The notes below the pieces were generated by a model. It was given only the letters and a program-made list of their open reading frames with translations, did not search any database and was not told where the DNA came from. A program made the translations under genes and the position numbers. DNA of 64,000 bases. It comes from Ornithinibacillus bavariensis. GTDB taxonomy: Bacteria > Bacillota > Bacilli > Bacillales > Amphibacillaceae. Each line of letters opens with the position of its first letter. Within the stretch, counting starts at the first letter, position 1. The stretch covers positions 62,001 to 126,000 of the forward strand of contig NZ_BORP01000001.1 in NCBI RefSeq assembly GCF_018333235.1. Reading direction: 5' to 3'. This document shows, piece after piece, positions 53,318 to 62,443 of the stretch.

Positions 53318-54858
53318 ACCTCACATATTTTTTGTTCTTCATATGTATCATCGTTTGTACATTAATTATTACCTATTGGGCAGCAAAGCGCAGTAATACA
53401 ACTAATCGATTTTATGTAGCTTCTGGTAGTTTGACAGGCTTTCAGAACGGGATGGCGATAGCTGGTGATTTTATAAGTGCAGCATCATTCCTAGGTATCG
53501 TCGGCATGATAGCGATTAATGGTTATGATGGTTTTTTATATTCGATTGGATTTTTAGTATCTTATTTAGTTGTCCTATATTTAGTTGCTGAGCCTGTCCA
53601 TCGCCTTGGTAAATATTCCCTTGGAGATGTTATTTGTTCACGGTTTCCAAGTAATAAAATGCGCTGGATAATGGCATTTGGCGCTTTTGCTATTTCCATT
53701 CTTTATATGATTCCACAGCTTGTCGCTTCTGGCTTTTTACTTCGTTTATTATTAAATATTGATTACTCCATTTCTGTGATTATTATTGGAGGATTAATGA
53801 CTATTTATGTTGTATTTGGTGGTATGGTTGCCACTTCTTGGGTTCAAATTGTAAAGACGGTTGTGCTAATGTCTGGTACATTTTTACTTTCATTAATCGT
53901 TTTTTCTAATTTTAATTGGAATGTACCTTTTCTAGTTGAGCGAGTAAAGGAATTAACGCCATTAGGAGATGCTTTTTTTCTACCAGGGCATCTTTTTGGT
54001 AATCCAATCGAGTTTTTTTCACTACAGCTAGCCCTTGTACTTGGTACAGCAGGTTTACCACATATTTTAATGCGGTTGTTTACCGTTCGGAATACGTTAG
54101 AGGTTCGGCGTTCCCTTATTAGTTCCACCTGGATTATCGGATTATTTTATTTAATGACACTTGTACTTGGTCTTGGAACAGTCGCATTACTTGGTTACCA
54201 AACCTTAATTGCTAATGACCCGACAGGTAATCTTGCCGCCCCTTTACTTGCAAAAGAGGTTGGTGGTGACTTTCTACTAGCATTTGTTTCAGCTATTGCT
54301 TTTACGACCATTGTAGCAGTGGTTGCTGGTCTTGTAATATCAGCAACAACGGCTTTTTCCCATGATATTTTTCACCATATTTTGAAGAGAGGTAAGTCAA
54401 CAGAAAAAGAACAATTACGAGCAGCGAGATGGACAGCTTTAGGAATTGGATTAATTTCTACCCTATTTGCGCTACGTTTAGAAACCATCAATGTAACATT
54501 TCTCGTATCAATGACATTTATTGTTGCAGCTGCAAGTAATTTTCCGATTCTAGTTCTCACGATATATTGGAAGCGCTTCACACAAATGGGTGCCATCACA
54601 GGAATGGTGAGCGGTCTAGTCGCCTCCCTTCTACTTGTGATACTTGGCCCGCATATTATGAATCCAGATGGTGGCTGGATTGCAAGGGAAGCAATAATTC
54701 CGATTCAAAATCCTGGGATTATTGCCATTCCAATCGGATTTTTAGGTGCATATCTTGGCACTATTTTTTCAAAAAAACAACGGCAATCCAATGAGGAATT
54801 TAAACGATTCTTTATTCAATCACAAACAGGTATTGCATCAAGGAGAGGAGAACCGTGA
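53314..54858 (+). CDS. Sodium:solute symporter (ActP/YwcA type), copy 1
   Basis: A 514-residue SSS-family symporter of about 13 segments. RFYVASGSLTGFQNGMAIAGDF is typical of the acetate/pyruvate ActP subgroup (quoted by its ends), as is YVVFGGMVATSWVQI. It is 50% or more similar by eye to copy 2 at 57897. Expected role: Na+-driven uptake of a short carboxylate. GTG start, coupled to the DUF485 gene and to the following sensor kinase, which starts at the stop codon overlap. Confidence 0.9.
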   Translation: MNLTYFLFFICIIVCTLIITYWAAKRSNTTNRFYVASGSLTGFQNGMAIAGDFISAASFLGIVGMIAINGYDGFLYSIGFLVSYLVVLYLVAEPVHRLGKYSLGDVICSRFPSNKMRWIMAFGAFAISILYMIPQLVASGFLLRLLLNIDYSISVIIIGGLMTIYVVFGGMVATSWVQIVKTVVLMSGTFLLSLIVFSNFNWNVPFLVERVKELTPLGDAFFLPGHLFGNPIEFFSLQLALVLGTAGLPHILMRLFTVRNTLEVRRSLISSTWIIGLFYLMTLVLGLGTVALLGYQTLIANDPTGNLAAPLLAKEVGGDFLLAFVSAIAFTTIVAVVAGLVISATTAFSHDIFHHILKRGKSTEKEQLRAARWTALGIGLISTLFALRLETINVTFLVSMTFIVAAASNFPILVLTIYWKRFTQMGAITGMVSGLVASLLLVILGPHIMNPDGGWIAREAIIPIQNPGIIAIPIGFLGAYLGTIFSKKQRQSNEEFKRFFIQSQTGIASRRGEP

Positions 54859-56621
54859 AGGATTTAACAATCATTTTATTTGAACGGTTAGGTTTACTTC
54901 TCGTTATTGCATTTGTGATGACGCGAACTCCGGGGTTCAAGTCCTTATTATATCGTGAATACAGTATTAGAATGTCTCTTGTTCATGCCTTCGTGTTTGG
55001 GGTTTTTGGAATTGCTAGTACTGTTACTGGGATTATCATTACAGAAGAAGCCGAGATCATTCATGGATTTGTTATTTTTCCTGTAGATAGTAATCAACTA
55101 ATTGTAAGCTCAAGTCTAGTTGCGATTGTTATTGCAGGTTTATTAGGTGGACCAATTGTTGGTCTAGTTGCTGGACTCATTGCTGGTGTGCATCTCATGT
55201 TTCTTGGTGGCATTGGTGGGCTTGCGAATGGCTTAGTTAATCCTTTGACAGGGTTACTTGCTGGATTAACGGCGCGCTTTTTTTCTAATGAGCGGGTTAT
55301 ATCTCCATTAAAGGCATTATTTATTGGGGTATTTCCACCGGTCCTACAAATGCAGCTACTCCTTATTTTGTATACTGATGGTGGAGAAATGGTGCATATA
55401 GTAGACAAAATTGGACTACCACTAGTGCTCTCAAACAGTATTGCTATAGCTATTTTTACAGCGATGATTGGGATTGTAATGCGGGAACAAGAAAATGAGG
55501 CAGCATTAGCAACAAGACAAGCATTAACGATAGCGGAAGAAGCCCTCCCTTTTTTGAAAAAGGATTCTAGTAAAGAAGTAGCGAACGGGCTAGCTACTTT
55601 ATTATATGATCGTCTAAAGCTTGCAGCAGTATCGATTACAAATAGAAATGAGGTTTTAGCACACAAAGGTTTAGGTGATAAGCATCACCAAGCAGGAGAT
55701 CCCATTACTGCCCCCATTATGAAAAAAGCAATTGAATCAAAAGAGATGCAGGTAACATACGTAAAGGCAGATATACAGTGTCATCATGAAAAATGTCCCT
55801 TAGAAGCAGCCATAATAATTCCGATTATGGAATCGGACGAGGTGACAAGTGTTATCACTTTTTATTTTCGAAAGCCACAGCATATTTCGCCAGTTGAATT
55901 AATGATGGCTGAAGGACTTGGGCATTTCATTTCAAATCAGCTCAATGTAATGACAACGGAAATAATGAAAGCACATATTCGTGATGCGGAATTAAGAAAT
56001 TTACAAGCACAAATTAACCCACACTTTTTGTTTAATACCTTACAGCTTATCGCGGCATTGTTTCGGGAGGATCCACAAAATGCGCGTCATATTACTTTGC
56101 AGCTAGCGAGTTATATGCGGTTTAACTTAAGACTAGTATCAAAATCATTGGTGGAGCTGGAGAAGGAATGTGAGCATGTCCAAGCCTATACCTCGATCAT
56201 TCAAGCAAGATTTCAAGGACGATTACATATAAATTTTAAAAAGCCAGATGATGTTTCACATACCTATATTCCACCTGCTACGATTCAGCCTCTAATTGAA
56301 AATTCGGTTCAGCATGGACTAAAGGATGTATCGGATGAAGCTAAAGTGGAAATCAAGATAGAGAGAGTAGATGGTATTATTACAGTATATGTGCGGGATA
56401 ATGGCTGTGGCTTTCCTACGCATATTTTACCCCTAGTAAGTCATAAACCATTAGTAGATAACCAAAATGGGGGGATTGGTCTTTATAATGTTAATCAGCG
56501 ATTAATTAGATTAATAGGTGAATCTGCAAGACTTCACATCTGTAATCTACCAAATGGTGGTAGTGAGGTGAGCTTTTCCATTCCCATTTCAAATTATAAT
56601 AGAAGCGAGGTGGTAGGGTGA
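54855..56621 (+). CDS. LytS/YehU-type sensor histidine kinase
   Basis: A 588-residue kinase. The N-terminal 5TM-5TMR_LYT membrane domain (about residues 5-205) has GGPIVGLVAGLIAGVH and GGIGGLANG; a GAF-like region follows (about 225-365), then the LytS-type kinase with His390 in QINPHFLFNTLQ, Asn483 in ENSVQHGL and DNGCGF. Relatives YpdA and BtsS sense pyruvate. GTG start overlaps the symporter gene by 4 nt. The response regulator overlaps its end. Its operon suggests it senses the symporter substrate. Confidence 0.92.
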   Translation: MKDLTIILFERLGLLLVIAFVMTRTPGFKSLLYREYSIRMSLVHAFVFGVFGIASTVTGIIITEEAEIIHGFVIFPVDSNQLIVSSSLVAIVIAGLLGGPIVGLVAGLIAGVHLMFLGGIGGLANGLVNPLTGLLAGLTARFFSNERVISPLKALFIGVFPPVLQMQLLLILYTDGGEMVHIVDKIGLPLVLSNSIAIAIFTAMIGIVMREQENEAALATRQALTIAEEALPFLKKDSSKEVANGLATLLYDRLKLAAVSITNRNEVLAHKGLGDKHHQAGDPITAPIMKKAIESKEMQVTYVKADIQCHHEKCPLEAAIIIPIMESDEVTSVITFYFRKPQHISPVELMMAEGLGHFISNQLNVMTTEIMKAHIRDAELRNLQAQINPHFLFNTLQLIAALFREDPQNARHITLQLASYMRFNLRLVSKSLVELEKECEHVQAYTSIIQARFQGRLHINFKKPDDVSHTYIPPATIQPLIENSVQHGLKDVSDEAKVEIKIERVDGIITVYVRDNGCGFPTHILPLVSHKPLVDNQNGGIGLYNVNQRLIRLIGESARLHICNLPNGGSEVSFSIPISNYNRSEVVG

Positions 56622-57370
56622 AAATTCGGATAATGATTGCGGAAGATGAAATAATGGCAAGAAAAGAGCTGTTATATTTATTAAAGGAAGAGAAGGATAT
56701 TATTCTTTTACCACATGCAGAAGCAGGGGAACAGTTAATTGAATTATATACCGAGCATCAACCAGATGTTATTTTTCTCGATGTAGAGATGCCAGGCGTA
56801 ACTGGGGTAGAAGCGGCAAAATATATCTCCGATTTGTCAGCTGGTCATTCACCATTATTTGTCTTTACGACTGCATATGATGAGTATGCCTTGGATGCCT
56901 TTGAAATTGAAGCGGTAGATTATTTATTGAAGCCATATGATGAAATCCGTTTTCGAAAGACAATGAAACGGATAAGAAAAATTTTGACTAGTAGAGCGAA
57001 TGGTAGACAAGGCAAGGAAGTAATACTAAAGCCTACCACCTCCAAACTATTAGTTGACGATGGGGAACGAATGGTGGTCCTGTCACCGGAATCTATTTAT
57101 TATGCTGTACCAAGTAATCGATTATTGGAAATTCATACAGAAGATAAGGTTATTATGAGCAGAATGACATTACAAGAGCTGGAGGATAAATTGTCTGGAG
57201 ATATGTTTTTTCGTGCTCACCGAAGCTATTTAGTCAATTTGAACCACATTTTAGAAATTACCCCATGGTTTAATGGTACTAGTAATATAACGTTGAAGGA
57301 TAAGGAAAATACAAAAATACCAGTGAGTAGGTCTGCAAGTAAGACGATATTGCAGACATTTAGGAGGTGA
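56618..57370 (+). CDS. LytTR-type response regulator
   Basis: A 250-residue regulator with a receiver domain (Asp55 in IFLDVEMPG, Lys in YLLKPYD) and a C-terminal LytTR DNA-binding domain (about residues 140-250; FFRAHRSYLVNLNHI). It overlaps the kinase gene by 4 nt. The three ACCATTYA repeats 47 nt after its stop, before the second DUF485/symporter pair, are its likely targets. Confidence 0.93.
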   Translation: MKIRIMIAEDEIMARKELLYLLKEEKDIILLPHAEAGEQLIELYTEHQPDVIFLDVEMPGVTGVEAAKYISDLSAGHSPLFVFTTAYDEYALDAFEIEAVDYLLKPYDEIRFRKTMKRIRKILTSRANGRQGKEVILKPTTSKLLVDDGERMVVLSPESIYYAVPSNRLLEIHTEDKVIMSRMTLQELEDKLSGDMFFRAHRSYLVNLNHILEITPWFNGTSNITLKDKENTKIPVSRSASKTILQTFRR

Positions 57371-57416
57371 ACACGACTAAAAGATGTCCCTCGATAGCTA
57401 TAGAATCATTTTCACA

Positions 57417-57466
57417 ACCATTTACAACCAAAATAAAACCATTCAACCACATTATTCAACCATTTA
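57417..57466 (+). promoter_or_regulatory. Three LytTR-type direct repeats at 21-bp spacing
   Basis: ACCATTTA (57417), ACCATTCA (57438) and ACCATTTA (57459) lie exactly 21 bp apart. The motif resembles the ACC(G/A)CT(C/T)A sites of YehT/BtsR-like regulators. A TATAAT box at 57500-57505 with no good -35 box follows 33 nt on, fitting an activator-dependent promoter for the second symporter operon. Confidence 0.75.
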
Positions 57467-57509
57467 TACTGACATTATATTATGAATGTCCAAAATTATT
57501 ATAATTATC

Positions 57510-57523
57510 AGTAAGCGCTTACA
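57510..57523 (+). promoter_or_regulatory. Catabolite-responsive element (cre) at symporter start
   Basis: AGTAAGCGCTTACA matches the CcpA consensus TGTAAGCGCTTACA at 13 of 14 positions. It falls just after the TATAAT box, at the expected transcription start, where CcpA binding represses. It would silence uptake when preferred sugars are present. Confidence 0.8.
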
Positions 57524-57549
57524 ATTTTGGTAATTGGGAGGATGAATGT

Positions 57550-57897
57550 ATGGCACAACCTAAATTAGTGGATGACCGGGGGAAAAAGGGTGTGGACTAT
57601 GTGAAGATTGAAAGCAGTCCACAGTTTAAACAGTTTATGAATAGGAAAAAGAAGTTTATTGTACCACTGACAATATTCTTCCTCGTTTTTTATTTCTTAC
57701 TGCCAATTTCAACATCCTACGGTAAATTTTTAAATACCCCTTTCTTTGGTGATATTTCATGGGCTTGGGTATTTGCAATTGCTCAGTTTATTATGACATG
57801 GGTGATTTGCACAATTTATGTAAAAAAGGCAGCTTCCTTTGATAAAGAGGCTGAACAAATTATTGAAGAGCAAATTCACAAGGGAGGTAAGGCCTAA
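57550..57897 (+). CDS. DUF485 protein, symporter partner 2
   Basis: A 115-residue membrane protein with two segments (about residues 38-56 and 70-92), longer at the N terminus than its copy at 53042. It shares the pattern KKxIVPLTIFFLVFYFLLPIS and FGDISWAWVFAIAQFIMTW with the family. GGGAGGATG is about 8 nt before the ATG. It overlaps the symporter start by one base. Confidence 0.88.
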   Translation: MAQPKLVDDRGKKGVDYVKIESSPQFKQFMNRKKKFIVPLTIFFLVFYFLLPISTSYGKFLNTPFFGDISWAWVFAIAQFIMTWVICTIYVKKAASFDKEAEQIIEEQIHKGGKA

Positions 57898-59426
57898 TGG
57901 ATCCAATTGTCGTTATCCTTTTCTTAGCGATTGTTGCACTTACCCTAGTCATTACGTACTATGCAGCAAAACGTACGAAGTCAACAGGTGATTTCTACAC
58001 AGCTGGTGGTGGGCTGACAGGCTGGCAGAATGGACTTGCGATAGCAGGTGATTATTTATCTGCTGCATCCTTTCTTGGAATTGCTGGGGCAATTGCCTTA
58101 CAAGGATTTGATGGGTTTTTCTATAGTATTGGTTTCCTTATTGCTTACTTAGTTGTGCTTTTATTAGTAGCAGAGCCACTACGTAATTTAGGGAAATACA
58201 CACTTGCAGATATGATTAATTCTCGCTTTGATGCGAAAAAAGTAAGAGGTGTTGCTGCACTAAGCACGATTACAATCGTATTATTTTACATGATTGCCCA
58301 GCTCGTAGGTGCAGGAGCACTGATTCAACTATTATTTGATATCCCTTATTGGGTTGCTGTTTTAATCGTTGGAGTCATGATGACAATTTACGTATTATTT
58401 GGTGGTATGATAGCAACAAGCTGGGTTCAGATTACGAAAGCAGTACTTTTAATGGCGGGAATGGTAATCATTTCATTTATTGTCCTCATGAAATTTAACT
58501 TTAATATCTCAGCTATGTTTACAGAAGTAAAAACAGCAACAAGTCATGGAGCAGATTATTTAAATCCGGGAATTAAGTATAAGGATCCACTTGGAACAAT
58601 ATCCTTAATGCTAGCACTTGTACTTGGAACAGCAGGGTTACCTCATATCTTAATGCGTTTCTTTACTGTTAAAGATGCTAAAACTGCAAGAAGCTCTGTT
58701 ATCACAGCTACTTGGACGATTGGGATATTTTATATCTTAACCCTATTCCTTGGTTTTGGGGCAGCGATTTACGTGGGACAGAGTGAAATTTTAGCTGCAA
58801 ACCCTGGTGGTAATATGGCGGCTCCGTTACTAGCCGAAGCTATTGGAGGAAACATTCTGTTCGCCTTTATTTCAGCAGTAGCATTTGCCACGATTCTTGC
58901 GGTTGTAGCAGGGCTTGTATTATCAGGAGCTTCTGCATTTGCTCATGATGTTTATGGGGAAATAATTAAAAAAGGAAAAGCAACCGAAAAGCAACAAATG
59001 CTAGCAGCACGTTATGCAGCGCTAGGTGTGTCGGTATTTTCCATCATCCTATCACTAGGGGCACAATACTTAAATGTTGCCTTCCTCGTATCACTGGCAT
59101 TCTGTATCGCAGCAAGCGCGAACTTACCTGTTATCCTGTACACCGTGTATTGGAAGCGTTTTAATACAAGCGGGGCAGTTTGGGCGGTTATATCAGGTCT
59201 TGGATCAGCATTAATTCTCGTTTCCATGAGTCCTAGTGTATTTTCACCTGTAGAAGGAGCTGCGCTATTTGTTGGAAATCCAATTTTCCCACTTGATAAC
59301 CCAGCACTTGTCAGTGTGCCATTAGGATTTTTAGGTGGATACTTAGGGACGATATTCTCTAAGGAACATGATTTCGAACGCTATGCAAAGGTAAAGGTAA
59401 GAGCAAATACAGGGTATAACGAATAA
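57897..59426 (+). CDS. Cation:acetate-type symporter, copy 2
   Basis: A 509-residue SSS symporter, paralogue of the one at 53314. TGDFYTAGGGLTGWQNGLAIAGD (quoted by its ends), YVLFGGMIATSWVQI and the final GFLGGYLGTIFSKE are typical of ActP/YwcA. It would import acetate, pyruvate or a related monocarboxylate with Na+. GGAGG 8 nt before ATG. Its promoter has LytTR-type repeats and a cre site, so it is inducible and glucose-repressed. The Sat-family gene follows after 167 nt. Confidence 0.92.
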   Translation: MDPIVVILFLAIVALTLVITYYAAKRTKSTGDFYTAGGGLTGWQNGLAIAGDYLSAASFLGIAGAIALQGFDGFFYSIGFLIAYLVVLLLVAEPLRNLGKYTLADMINSRFDAKKVRGVAALSTITIVLFYMIAQLVGAGALIQLLFDIPYWVAVLIVGVMMTIYVLFGGMIATSWVQITKAVLLMAGMVIISFIVLMKFNFNISAMFTEVKTATSHGADYLNPGIKYKDPLGTISLMLALVLGTAGLPHILMRFFTVKDAKTARSSVITATWTIGIFYILTLFLGFGAAIYVGQSEILAANPGGNMAAPLLAEAIGGNILFAFISAVAFATILAVVAGLVLSGASAFAHDVYGEIIKKGKATEKQQMLAARYAALGVSVFSIILSLGAQYLNVAFLVSLAFCIAASANLPVILYTVYWKRFNTSGAVWAVISGLGSALILVSMSPSVFSPVEGAALFVGNPIFPLDNPALVSVPLGFLGGYLGTIFSKEHDFERYAKVKVRANTGYNE

Positions 59427-59593
59427 ATCGGATATGTGATACGTTTCGTTTCATATGGATAGGTATTTCGATTTGGGAAAGGGCTGTTACTATTTATTGG
59501 TACAGCTGCTTTTCCATTTCAAGGAATTGATGAATGTAAGCTTGTTCTTACAAATAGATTTATAGAAAGAGAATATGAGGAGGAGAAGTAGAA

Positions 59594-61318
59594 TTGAGTC
59601 AAGATACAATGATGTTAACAGAAGAAAAATTTGCAAGCTATCCACAGCAGCCACATGGTGGGAAACTGGTAAATCGTGTTCTAACTGGTAAGGAACGTGA
59701 AGAAGCTATGGAGCGAGCAAAGCAGCTGCCAATGATTATGGTTGATCTAGAGGCAGTTATTACACTTGAAATGATTGCAACAGGTGTCTTATCTCCGAAT
59801 GAAGGCTTTATGAATGAGAAGGACTATAAATCAGTTTTGACAGAAGGACGTCTATCAAATGGTGTCGTATGGCCTGTACCATTAAGCTTTGCACCGATTG
59901 GTGATCGCAATAAGCAGATTATCCAAGGTTTGTCGGTAGGCGATGAGGTTGCCTTAGCTGACGAAACAAGGGAACCGGTAGCAATCTTAAAGCTAGAGGA
60001 TATTTTCTATTATGATCGTGAATTTCGTGCACAGCATGTCTTCGGAACGACTGACCGTGACCATCCTGGTGTTGATGCGATATACCGGAGAATGGGAGAT
60101 ACAGCTCTAGCTGGGCCAATTACATTAGTTCGGCGTGTACATTGGGGACCATTTGAAAGCATCCGAATGGAACCGAAAGATACCTGGAGGATGTTTTATG
60201 AGGAGAAGAAATTCAAGTCAGTTGGAGGATTTATCACTGGAGCTAATCCATTACACAGAGGCCATGAGTATATTCATCGGAACGCTTTAGAAGAGTTGGA
60301 CGGTCTTTTTGTTCAGCCATTGGTTGAAATGGCTAAACGTGAATATACACGACACGAGTTCCGTATGCTTTCCTATCGGGCCGTGCTTGAGGAGTATTAT
60401 CCAAAGGATAGAACGATGCTTGCACCTTTACGGGTTACCTATATCTTTGCAGGTCCTCGTGAGGCTGTTCTTCATGCATTAATTATGAAAAACTATGGAT
60501 GTACCCATGCGTTAATTGGCCGAGATCATGCTGGTATTGGGGATTATTACGACAAATATGCCAGTCACTCTATTTTTGATGAATTTACGCCAGATGAATT
60601 AGGAATTGATATTCGTTTATTCCATGAGGTCTTCTATTGTACCCGTTGTGATAACCCTGCAACAGAACAAACCTGTCCACATGATGCGAAATATCGAATT
60701 AATATTTCAGGCACAGGAATCCGAGAATTATTACGCTATGGTGTGCTACCACCTAAAGAGATTGTACGCCCAGAATCCGCCCGTATTGCAATGCAAGGGG
60801 TTCAGCCTAAGGGTGTGGATGAGAATGGTCTTGCAATTAATCCAGTTGGAAAAACCATTAAGAGTATTTTCCCTTATTACTTAGAAAATACTGGTATTGG
60901 CGGACCGAAGCGTAGAAGCCCACTTGAAGTGGAACAGCTTTCCATTGAGGATTTAGAAGCGGTAATTACTGATGTTCGGAATAATGCCGATCTTGTATAT
61001 AAAGGTATATTTGAGGAATTCAGCTATGTTACTGATAATCTACGTAATGTTCAGCCACAATGGGTTGCCGAAGCACGTGAATCCATCCGTAGTCAGCAAC
61101 AAATGGTCGTGGAAAACCTGGAGCAGAAGGTAGATAATGCCCTGGAAAAGGCATCGGATGAGTTTATGTACCAAGATAAAGCTGAAGCAGAACGTGAGCT
61201 AGAAGTAGCGAAACAAATTTTAGAGGATATTCCTGTCGCATTACGAAAAGAAGAGATAGCTTACCGTACGTGGAATCCATTACCGTATAAGCGCTATCGC
61301 GGTGGGGATGAAGAATAA
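59594..61318 (+). CDS. ATP sulfurylase (Sat)-family protein with altered sulfate site
   Basis: A 574-residue protein; residues ~20-400 match Sat. Kept: the HxxH of the nucleotidyltransferase fold (H221-R-G-H224), IGRDHAGIGDYY (308-319), AGPREA, and the zinc knot C349-x2-C352...C361-P-H363. Changed: the sulfate-binding QTRNP is ITGANP (Gln and Arg lost), and RYAGPREA is IFAGPREA. The last ~170 residues are helical and charged, with no P-loop, so this is not an APS kinase fusion. No other sulfate-assimilation gene is near. TTG start with GGAGGAG about 7 nt upstream. Usual annotation would be sulfate adenylyltransferase; I doubt sulfate is the substrate. Confidence 0.85.
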   Translation: MSQDTMMLTEEKFASYPQQPHGGKLVNRVLTGKEREEAMERAKQLPMIMVDLEAVITLEMIATGVLSPNEGFMNEKDYKSVLTEGRLSNGVVWPVPLSFAPIGDRNKQIIQGLSVGDEVALADETREPVAILKLEDIFYYDREFRAQHVFGTTDRDHPGVDAIYRRMGDTALAGPITLVRRVHWGPFESIRMEPKDTWRMFYEEKKFKSVGGFITGANPLHRGHEYIHRNALEELDGLFVQPLVEMAKREYTRHEFRMLSYRAVLEEYYPKDRTMLAPLRVTYIFAGPREAVLHALIMKNYGCTHALIGRDHAGIGDYYDKYASHSIFDEFTPDELGIDIRLFHEVFYCTRCDNPATEQTCPHDAKYRINISGTGIRELLRYGVLPPKEIVRPESARIAMQGVQPKGVDENGLAINPVGKTIKSIFPYYLENTGIGGPKRRSPLEVEQLSIEDLEAVITDVRNNADLVYKGIFEEFSYVTDNLRNVQPQWVAEARESIRSQQQMVVENLEQKVDNALEKASDEFMYQDKAEAERELEVAKQILEDIPVALRKEEIAYRTWNPLPYKRYRGGDEE

Positions 61319-61321
61319 TTA

Positions 61322-61361
61322 TAAGAGCAATCGATATTTTTTAATCGGTTGCTCTTTTTTC
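61322..61361 (+). terminator. Intrinsic terminator after Sat-family gene
   Basis: AAGAGCAATCGAT pairs with ATCGGTTGCTCTT (one G-U) and is followed by a T run. The bases from 61362 to 61614 hold no recognisable gene. Confidence 0.88.
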
Positions 61362-61614
61362 TAATTTATAAAGTTAAAAACACTTTCCTCGGTTTCATAG
61401 ATAAACGAATACATCTGCAAAGCAGGGATAGTATCAACTTCTTCGATTGGGAAATTTTACTATTTCAGAGTATATGCAGTAAAGTGAATGTTGTTTTAAA
61501 AAGTGTTTAAAAGCAAATAAAAATAGATATAGCATTAGCCCTTCCTATTAATGGATGCAAGTATATCTAGAAACTTTAATAAAAATATGTACAAATCATA
61601 TTTTCTTTAATAGA

Positions 61615-61631
61615 ATTGTATTAAGTACAAT
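61615..61631. promoter_or_regulatory. Palindrome before the XRE/ImmA operon
   Basis: ATTGTA-TTAAG-TACAAT, a perfect 6+6 bp palindrome 29 nt before the first gene, is a plausible operator for the XRE protein of the pair. Confidence 0.45.
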
Positions 61632-61660
61632 GATGTTGTTTATATTAAGGGGGTAATTGG

Positions 61661-62422
61661 ATGACAGACTTTAAATTAACGACAGAACTCAATCAAAGAA
61701 TTGTTGATGGTTTAATGGATGGATATCGTGAATACCTTGAAGTAAGAAGAGAAAAGTCAAGAAGTATGAAGGTTAGCGGTGCATATGCATGGGTTAAAGG
61801 AAATCATATTGATGATCAAGTTTCAAAGGCATGTAAATTATTCGGTGTAGAGAGTAAATTAGCTAAAGCAGGCCTGACCTGGCAATATCTTCAATTTCAA
61901 CATCATGAAAATAAAATACTGTTTATTGTAAAAAACGCTAGATATTTTAATAAAGAACAGGTTAGTAGAGGAAAAGATGCATTAGGGAAAGCAAGTAAGA
62001 ATAAGATGTCTTATATGGAAGATTTGATGCGAATAAATTCCAATATTGATTTCAAAAGTATTCCAACTGAAAGGGCGAATAGATCTATTCAATTAGAATT
62101 ATTAGAGGAAGGATTCTTAAATGAACAAGATCATTATGATATTGGAAAGATAAAAAGTGAATTTGATCGCTTTTATATTGTTGTTTATGCAATCGATGAG
62201 AGCCAATTAATATCCAATATATCTTTATTTATGCCGAACCCAAAAGATAATAAAGCTTATCTAATTGATGACTTAACAAAATACATTAATGCCTCAAACA
62301 TGGTTCAAATTGATGATGAATTAAGAGAAGTACTAATAAATAGTGATGATATTAACAATAATATGGATGCGTACAAATTTGATATTGGTATAAATGAGGA
62401 GATTACTAAAAAAGAAGGTTAG
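61661..62422 (+). CDS. DUF5986-like protein, possible toxin of a TA pair
   Basis: A 253-residue protein with an acidic C terminus. TELNQRIVDGLMDGYREYLEVRREKSRSM near the start and KACKLFGVESKLAKAGLTWQYLQ (quoted in pieces) fit proteins labelled DUF5986, which I recall next to XRE-ImmA/IrrE genes. No transmembrane segment and no nuclease motif is visible. GGGGG precedes the ATG by about 8 nt. The next gene follows at 21 nt. Which partner is toxic is inferred from that arrangement only. Confidence 0.6.
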   Translation: MTDFKLTTELNQRIVDGLMDGYREYLEVRREKSRSMKVSGAYAWVKGNHIDDQVSKACKLFGVESKLAKAGLTWQYLQFQHHENKILFIVKNARYFNKEQVSRGKDALGKASKNKMSYMEDLMRINSNIDFKSIPTERANRSIQLELLEEGFLNEQDHYDIGKIKSEFDRFYIVVYAIDESQLISNISLFMPNPKDNKAYLIDDLTKYINASNMVQIDDELREVLINSDDINNNMDAYKFDIGINEEITKKEG

Positions 62423-62443
62423 TTATATAAGGAGGTATAGCCT

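Noticed and set aside
55094..55666. 190-residue minus-strand frame
   Set aside because: Opposite the LytS-type kinase membrane domain; composition and lack of ribosome site mark it as a shadow.
59594..61318. Fused ATP sulfurylase/APS kinase
   Set aside because: The C-terminal region has no P-loop (GxxxxGKS/T) and no APS kinase motifs; it is charged and helical.
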